64,000 bases of DNA from Streptomyces sp. NBC_00691 (GTDB taxonomy: Bacteria; Actinomycetota; Actinomycetes; Streptomycetales; Streptomycetaceae), in contig NZ_CP109007.1 of NCBI RefSeq assembly GCF_036226665.1, forward strand, positions 5,744,501-5,808,500. The letters are read 5' to 3'. The translations under genes and the position numbers were made by a program. This document shows positions 59,690-64,000 of this stretch, one piece after another. The notes below the pieces were generated by a model. It was not told where the DNA came from. It ran no database searches and saw nothing but the letters and a program-made list of their open reading frames with translations. How positions within the stretch are numbered: position 1 is the stretch's first letter; every line of letters begins with the position of its first letter.

Positions 59690-60858
59690 CTCCCCACCTC
59701 CGCCGTGGAGGGTACGGGGAGCAGGGCCCGCACCTCGAACCCCCGGCCGCCCGGCCCCGGGCCGGCCGTCGCCGTTCCGCCGTGCGCGGCGGCCCGCTCC
59801 CGGATCCCGGTGAGGCCGTGACCGCCGGAACCGGCTCCGGCCCTGTCGCCGCCGGGGCCCCGTCCGTCGTCCGTGACCGTGACCCGCAGGACGCCGTCGG
59901 CGTGGGCGAGCCGGACGTCGGCCCGGCGGGCGCCCGCGTGCTTGACGACGTTGGTCAGGGCCTCCTGCACGATTCGGTAGGCGCTCGCGCCGGTCGCGGC
60001 CGGCAGGGCCCGCACCCCGCCCTCCGTCGTGTACTCCACCAGCAGTCCGCCCGACCCCACCCGCTCCACCAGCGCGGGGATCCCGGAGATGTCCGGCTGC
60101 GGCTCCCGGGGCGGCGCGCCCTCGGAGCCCTCCCGCAGCAGGCCCAGCATCTGCCGCAGCTGAGTCATCGCCTCGCGGCCCGTGTCCGAGATCGCCTCGA
60201 ACGCGGCCTCCGCGCGCTCCGGTGCCGTCCGTACCGCGACCGGACCCGCCTCGGCCTGCACGATCATCAGGCTCACCGCGTGCGACAGGATGTCGTGCAT
60301 CTCCCGCGCGATCCGGGCCCGTTCCCGCGCGGCGGCCCGTTCGGCCTCGATCAGGTGGCCCCGCTGGCGGGCGTCCTGCAGCCGGCCGAAGACATAGGCG
60401 GCCGCGAACACGAAGAGGGAGAAGGTCAGTTCACGGGCCGACCGGGTGTTGAGCCAGACCGAGGCCGGCACCGCGACCACCAGGAGCCCTGCCGTCGTGA
60501 GCCGCTTCCAGGGCGGCGAGAGCAGCGCGATCGTGTAGACGATCACGAGCCCGGTGTACGGCAGCGGCTGGCCCGGCCCCTCCAGGGCCAGGATGTACAG
60601 GGTGCTCGTCGCCAGGATCGCGAGGAGTGCGGCGACGGGCGCCCGCCGCCGCCAGACGAGCGGGACCACCGTGAGCGTCGTCAGCCCGTACGCGGGCCAG
60701 GTCGCCGGTTCGAGCTCCGGACCGCGCGGCACCACGAACGGCATCGTCATCGCCGCCTGGACCAGCAGCGCGATCCCGAGGTCCACCGCCCACGGGTTGG
60801 CGCCGCTCCAGCTCCGCGCCCGCTCCCACCGGACGCGGGCCTCCCCCCGTACGCTCAT
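59686..60858 (-). CDS. Sensor histidine kinase (HisKA_3 type)
   Basis: A 390-residue membrane kinase. Four to five hydrophobic segments fill about residues 24-155 with hardly any extracellular loop, so it may sense something in or at the membrane. The phosphorylated His188 is in REMHDILSHAVSL, and the ATPase domain has ALTNVVKHAG and TDDGRGPGG with GHGLTGIRERAAAHGG. It overlaps the response regulator by four bases and the upstream methyltransferase by one (TAATG). Confidence 0.93.
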   Translation of the reverse strand: MSVRGEARVRWERARSWSGANPWAVDLGIALLVQAAMTMPFVVPRGPELEPATWPAYGLTTLTVVPLVWRRRAPVAALLAILATSTLYILALEGPGQPLPYTGLVIVYTIALLSPPWKRLTTAGLLVVAVPASVWLNTRSARELTFSLFVFAAAYVFGRLQDARQRGHLIEAERAAARERARIAREMHDILSHAVSLMIVQAEAGPVAVRTAPERAEAAFEAISDTGREAMTQLRQMLGLLREGSEGAPPREPQPDISGIPALVERVGSGGLLVEYTTEGGVRALPAATGASAYRIVQEALTNVVKHAGARRADVRLAHADGVLRVTVTDDGRGPGGDRAGAGSGGHGLTGIRERAAAHGGTATAGPGPGGRGFEVRALLPVPSTAEVGR

Positions 60859-61643
60859 TACGGCTTGCGGCCCACCGCGCCGAACTGCGCCACCACGGGG
60901 GCGTCTTGGTCCGTCGCGCGCCAGCGCGAGCAGGAGAGGATGCCCGGCTCCAGCAGGTCGAGCCCGTCGAAGAAGGAGGCGAACTCGGCGCGGCTGCGGG
61001 CGGTGATCGGCGGGGTCGCGTTCTCGTTCCAGAAGGCCATGGCCGCCTTGTTGCCCTCGCCGCCGAGCTCCGGCTCCAGGGTGGGGTGGGTGAGGACCAG
61101 GTGGCTGCCGGAGGGGACGGCGTCCATCAGGGTGCGGACGATCGACCGGGCCTCGGCGGTGTCGAGCACGAAGTTGAGGATGCCGAGCATCATCACGGCG
61201 ACCGGCCGGGACAGGTCGAGCGTCGCGCCGGCCGCGGCCAGGATCTTCTCCGGGTCGTGGGCGTCGGCGTCCACGTACTCGGTGACGCCCTCCGGCGCGC
61301 TGGTCAGCAGCGCGCGGGCGTGGGTGAGGACGATCGGGTCGTTGTCGACGTAGACGATCCGGGCGTCGGGCGCGGACCGCTGGGCGACCTCATGGGTGTT
61401 GTCGGCGGTCGGCAGACCCGTACCGATGTCGAGGAACTGGCGTACTCCGGCGTCCTCGGCGAGGAAGGTGACGGCCCGGCCGAGGAACGCCCGGTCCGCG
61501 CGGGCCACTTCGCCGATGCTCGGGTAGAAGCCGGTGACCTGGTCGCCGACCGCGCGGTCGACGGGGTAGTTGTCCTTGCCGCCCAGCCAGTAGTTCCACA
61601 CCCGGGCGTTGTGGGCGATGTCGGTCCGGATCCGGTCGTTCAT
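60858..61643 (-). CDS. SAM-dependent methyltransferase, DUF574-type
   Basis: A 261-residue protein of the actinomycete-specific family once called DUF574 (Methyltransf_19). NARVWNYWLGGKDNYPVDR near the start is its hallmark, QFLDIGTGLPT is the SAM-binding loop, and ARIVYVDNDPIVLTHA follows. Streptomycetes carry many copies, with no known substrate for most. It overlaps the GDPD gene by four bases and the kinase by one, so it is translated within this operon. Confidence 0.92.
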   Translation of the reverse strand: MNDRIRTDIAHNARVWNYWLGGKDNYPVDRAVGDQVTGFYPSIGEVARADRAFLGRAVTFLAEDAGVRQFLDIGTGLPTADNTHEVAQRSAPDARIVYVDNDPIVLTHARALLTSAPEGVTEYVDADAHDPEKILAAAGATLDLSRPVAVMMLGILNFVLDTAEARSIVRTLMDAVPSGSHLVLTHPTLEPELGGEGNKAAMAFWNENATPPITARSRAEFASFFDGLDLLEPGILSCSRWRATDQDAPVVAQFGAVGRKP

Positions 61644-62383
61644 CCCTGAGCCTTTCGCAGGACGGCGGCGAGTGCGTCGACCCGGTTCGTGGTGATCGAG
61701 TCGACCCCGTTCTTGATCAGCTTACGCATGGTGCGGTGCGTGTCCGCCGTCCAGGCCGAGACGAGCAGACCGTCCCGATGCACCCGGTCGGTCAGGGCCC
61801 GACTGACCAGTCCGAAGCGGTAATTGAGCCAGCGGGGCCGGACCACGTCCAGCAGGACCGGGCGGGGCGGGGCGAGCGAGGTCCAGGTGAGGGCGATCTC
61901 GGCGGCCGGGTCGGCGGCGCGCACCTGGAGCATGGCGACGGCCCCCGCGCAGTAGTAGACGCGCTCCCCGGCGCCGCACTCGCGGACCGTACGGACGATG
62001 GCGCGGACCGAGTTCTCGTCGCCACCGGGCAGGTCCAGCATGAGCCGCTTCTCCCCGGCGGTGAGCAGCGCCTCGCGCAGGGTCGGGACCCCTTCGTACG
62101 TCAGCTCGCGGAGCTGCTCGTAGGAGAGCGCGGAGAGCGGGCGGTCGTGGCCCCACAGGCGCTTCAGGGTGTCGTCGTGGAGGAGGACGGGCACGCCGTC
62201 CTTCGTCAGCCGGACGTCGACCTCGACCGCGTCCGCCCCCCGCTCGATCGCCGAGGCGATCGAGCCGAGGGTGTTCTCGCGGACGCGGTACGGGTCGCCG
62301 CGATGGCCCACGACGGTGACGGAGGCGGTGGCCTCGGCGGCTTTCACGACGGCGGTCGGGTCCATGGAGGTGTCGGAGTCCAT
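61640..62383 (-). CDS. Glycerophosphodiester phosphodiesterase
   Basis: A 247-residue TIM-barrel enzyme of the GDPD family that cleaves glycerophosphodiesters from lipids. VGHRGDPYRVRENTLGSI carries the first His, ADAVEVDVRLTKDGVPVLLH the metal-binding Glu and Asp and the second His. No signal peptide, so it is cytoplasmic. ATG 62383 is preferred; ATG 62365 is an alternative. It lies 38 bases after the deaminase gene and overlaps the methyltransferase by four bases. Confidence 0.9.
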   Translation of the reverse strand: MDSDTSMDPTAVVKAAEATASVTVVGHRGDPYRVRENTLGSIASAIERGADAVEVDVRLTKDGVPVLLHDDTLKRLWGHDRPLSALSYEQLRELTYEGVPTLREALLTAGEKRLMLDLPGGDENSVRAIVRTVRECGAGERVYYCAGAVAMLQVRAADPAAEIALTWTSLAPPRPVLLDVVRPRWLNYRFGLVSRALTDRVHRDGLLVSAWTADTHRTMRKLIKNGVDSITTNRVDALAAVLRKAQG

Positions 62384-62421
62384 GGGCCCATTCTCGCCGT
62401 CGGGGGCGTGCGGGCCAGTCG

Positions 62422-63453
62422 TCAGCGCGCGAGCCAGGTGTCGGTGTACGTGTCGATCTCGGCGGCGATCCTGGCCTTCCCGGCCGGGTCGAGGAACGAG
62501 GCCTCCACCGCGTTCTTGGCGAGGGCGGCGACACCGCGCTCGTCGAGGCCGAGGAGGCGGGCGGCGACCGCGTACTCGTTGTTGAGGTCGGTGCCGAACA
62601 TCGGCGGGTCGTCGCTGTTGATCGTGACGAGGACGCCGGCGTCCACCATCTGCCGGATCGGGTGCTCGTCGAGGGTGGCGACGGCGCGCGTGGCGATGTT
62701 CGAGGTCGGGCAGACCTCCAGGGCGATGCGGTGCTCGGCCAGGTGGGCGAGGAGCGCGGGGTCCTGGACCGAGCTGGTGCCGTGGCCGATGCGCTCGGCG
62801 CCCAGGTCGTTGATCGCGTCCCAGATCGTCTGCGGGCCGGTCGTCTCGCCCGCGTGCGGGACGGAGTGCAGGCCGGCGGCCCGCGCCCGGTCGAAGAACG
62901 GCTTGAACTGCGGGCGCGGCACGCCGATCTCGGGGCCGCCCAGACCGAAGGAGACCAGGCCCTCGGGGCGCAGCCCGTCGGTGGTGGCGAGACGGGCGGT
63001 CTCCTCGGCGGAGGCCAGGCCGGCCTCGCCCGGGATGTCGAAGCACCAGCGCAGGATGGTGCCGAACTCGGCCTCGGCCGCCTTGCGGGCGTCCTCGATG
63101 GCGGCCATGAAGGCCCGTTCGTCGATGCCCCGGCGGGTGGAGGAGTAGGGGGTGATGGTCAGCTCGGCGTACCGGATGTTCTGCCGGGCCATGTCGCGGG
63201 CGACCTCGAAGGTCAGCAGCCGGACGTCCTCGGGGGTGCGGACCAGGTCGACGACCGAGAGGTAGACGTCGATGAAGTGCGCGAAGTCGGTGAAAGTGAA
63301 GTAGTCGGTCAGCGCCTCCGGGTCCGTGGGGACCTTGGAGTCGGGGTGCCGGGCGGCGAGCTCGGCGACGATCCGGGGCGAGGCGGAGCCGACGTGGTGG
63401 ACGTGCAGCTCTGCCTTGGGCAGGCCCGCGATGAAGGGATGGAGGTCGGTCAT
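62422..63453 (-). CDS. Adenosine deaminase-like enzyme, probably 6-aminodeoxyfutalosine deaminase
   Basis: A 343-residue TIM-barrel deaminase of the amidohydrolase superfamily. AELHVHHVG carries the metal-binding H-x-H (His17, His19), VPHAGETTG and INSDDPPMFGTDL hold later ligands and the catalytic Asp pair. Genes of this type are usually annotated adenosine deaminase. Published work on S. avermitilis Sav2595 showed that such an enzyme deaminates 6-aminodeoxyfutalosine in the futalosine route to menaquinone; the locus number suggests that this gene is its orthologue. Adenosine remains an alternative. ATG 63453 begins MTDLHPFIAGLPKAELH. It is divergent from the DUF4190 gene and heads a five-gene run. 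Confidence 0.85.
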   Translation of the reverse strand: MTDLHPFIAGLPKAELHVHHVGSASPRIVAELAARHPDSKVPTDPEALTDYFTFTDFAHFIDVYLSVVDLVRTPEDVRLLTFEVARDMARQNIRYAELTITPYSSTRRGIDERAFMAAIEDARKAAEAEFGTILRWCFDIPGEAGLASAEETARLATTDGLRPEGLVSFGLGGPEIGVPRPQFKPFFDRARAAGLHSVPHAGETTGPQTIWDAINDLGAERIGHGTSSVQDPALLAHLAEHRIALEVCPTSNIATRAVATLDEHPIRQMVDAGVLVTINSDDPPMFGTDLNNEYAVAARLLGLDERGVAALAKNAVEASFLDPAGKARIAAEIDTYTDTWLAR

Positions 63454-63528
63454 CCCGTCATCGTAGGCCGGACGGTTACCGCTCACGGGTGAGGCCGTAG
63501 CATGGCGGGACCATGATGGGGGAGGCCC

Positions 63529-64000
63529 ATGTCTGACAACCAAGACCAGTCGCGGGGCGGGTACGACCCGACGGACCCGTGGGCTCCGCCGAACCGCGAC
63601 GGGGTGGAACTGAGCAAGCCGACGACTCCGTCGCCGTCGCCGGTGCACGACCAGCAGACCGTCACGTCCGTGCCGCTGGCGCAGCCCGGCCCTCAGGACG
63701 TGCCGCCGCCACCGGTCGCACCCGGCGGGCCCGCGGCCACGCCCGGGGCGTACGGCTACCCGGCGGCGGACACGTCCGGCGGGTACGGGTACCCGTCGGC
63801 GGTGACCCCGCAGCCCGCCCCGGCGAGTTCCGGGTACGGCTATCCCGGCTACTCCGCGCCCGGCGGCTACCCCGGCCAGGCCGGCTGGCAGCAGCCCCCG
63901 TCCAACGGCATGGGGACGGCCTCGATGGTGCTCGGCATCATCGCGGTGGCGGGCTTCTGCCTGTACGGCCTGGGCACGATCCTCGGCATCCTGGCGCTGA
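63529..64000 (+). CDS. DUF4190-type membrane protein, N-terminal part (cut by window edge)
   Basis: The frame is open from ATG 63529 to the window edge, about 157 residues. GGAGG precedes the start closely. The first 125 residues are Pro/Gly/Tyr-rich with repeats of GYGYP type. Then comes MGTASMVLGIIAVAGFCLYG, a hydrophobic segment typical of DUF4190 proteins, which have two such helices. The second helix would lie outside the window. Function unknown; it may be a cell-envelope protein. Confidence 0.82.
   Translation, partial: MSDNQDQSRGGYDPTDPWAPPNRDGVELSKPTTPSPSPVHDQQTVTSVPLAQPGPQDVPPPPVAPGGPAATPGAYGYPAADTSGGYGYPSAVTPQPAPASSGYGYPGYSAPGGYPGQAGWQQPPSNGMGTASMVLGIIAVAGFCLYGLGTILGILAL

Overview
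The window is a stretch of a Streptomyces chromosome. The DNA is very G+C-rich with the strong third-position G/C bias that throws long false ORFs on the opposite strand. GTG starts and ATGA/GTGA gene overlaps are common. Genus markers (nsdA, whiG, four tandem signal peptidases, glcP, amtB-glnK-glnD) occur in the order I remember for the S. coelicolor SCO5577-SCO5662 interval. I see no tRNA, rRNA, insertion sequence, prophage, CRISPR array or origin. This is conserved chromosome core rather than an accessory island.

Left part (1-22.5 kb): the start of a secreted protein, acylphosphatase, a small coiled-coil protein, smc, the glucose permease glcP with an A+T-rich control region, a luciferase-like flavin oxidoreductase and an NCS1 permease (both reverse), ftsY, a Prim-Pol-like protein divergent from the differentiation regulator nsdA, the nitrogen operon amtB-glnK-glnD behind a GlnR-type box, ffh, an FtsH-type protease and a methyltransferase. 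Smc, FtsY, Ffh and FtsH tie chromosome segregation and membrane-protein targeting and quality control to one neighbourhood.

Middle part (22.6-42 kb): a translation and secretion block of sprT-like, rpsP, khpA, rimM, trmD, rplS, four signal peptidases (sipW-sipX-sipY, then sipZ on its own promoter), Nudix, DUF2469, yraN, comM, dprA, whiG, a TetR regulator, an M23 peptidase, rpsB, tsf, pyrH, frr, cdsA and a drug-efflux MFS protein. Several ribosome-related proteins carry long acidic tails.

Right part (43-64 kb): rlmN; a TPP riboswitch controlling a thiamine ABC importer (thiB-thiP-thiQ); a DHFR-like protein; a two-gene ABC exporter with a degenerate ATPase; an Lrp-controlled amine catabolic cluster (aminotransferase, Lrp, aldehyde dehydrogenase, Tat lipoprotein polyamine-binding protein); small membrane proteins; a serine beta-lactamase-fold enzyme; and a reverse-strand run of deaminase, GDPD, methyltransferase, histidine kinase and response regulator with overlapping ends. 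The deaminase is probably the futalosine-pathway enzyme rather than adenosine deaminase.

No wholly new multi-gene system is evident. The best leads are regulatory: two hairpins that bury Shine-Dalgarno sequences (yraN and the flavin oxidoreductase), several promoters placed so close to the start codon that the mRNAs should be leaderless (smc, a TetR gene, a membrane protein whose promoter holds a TGAACGCGTTCA palindrome), the repeat-rich glcP promoter, a pyrH leader hairpin, and a possible 81-residue ORF overlapping the sprT-like gene.
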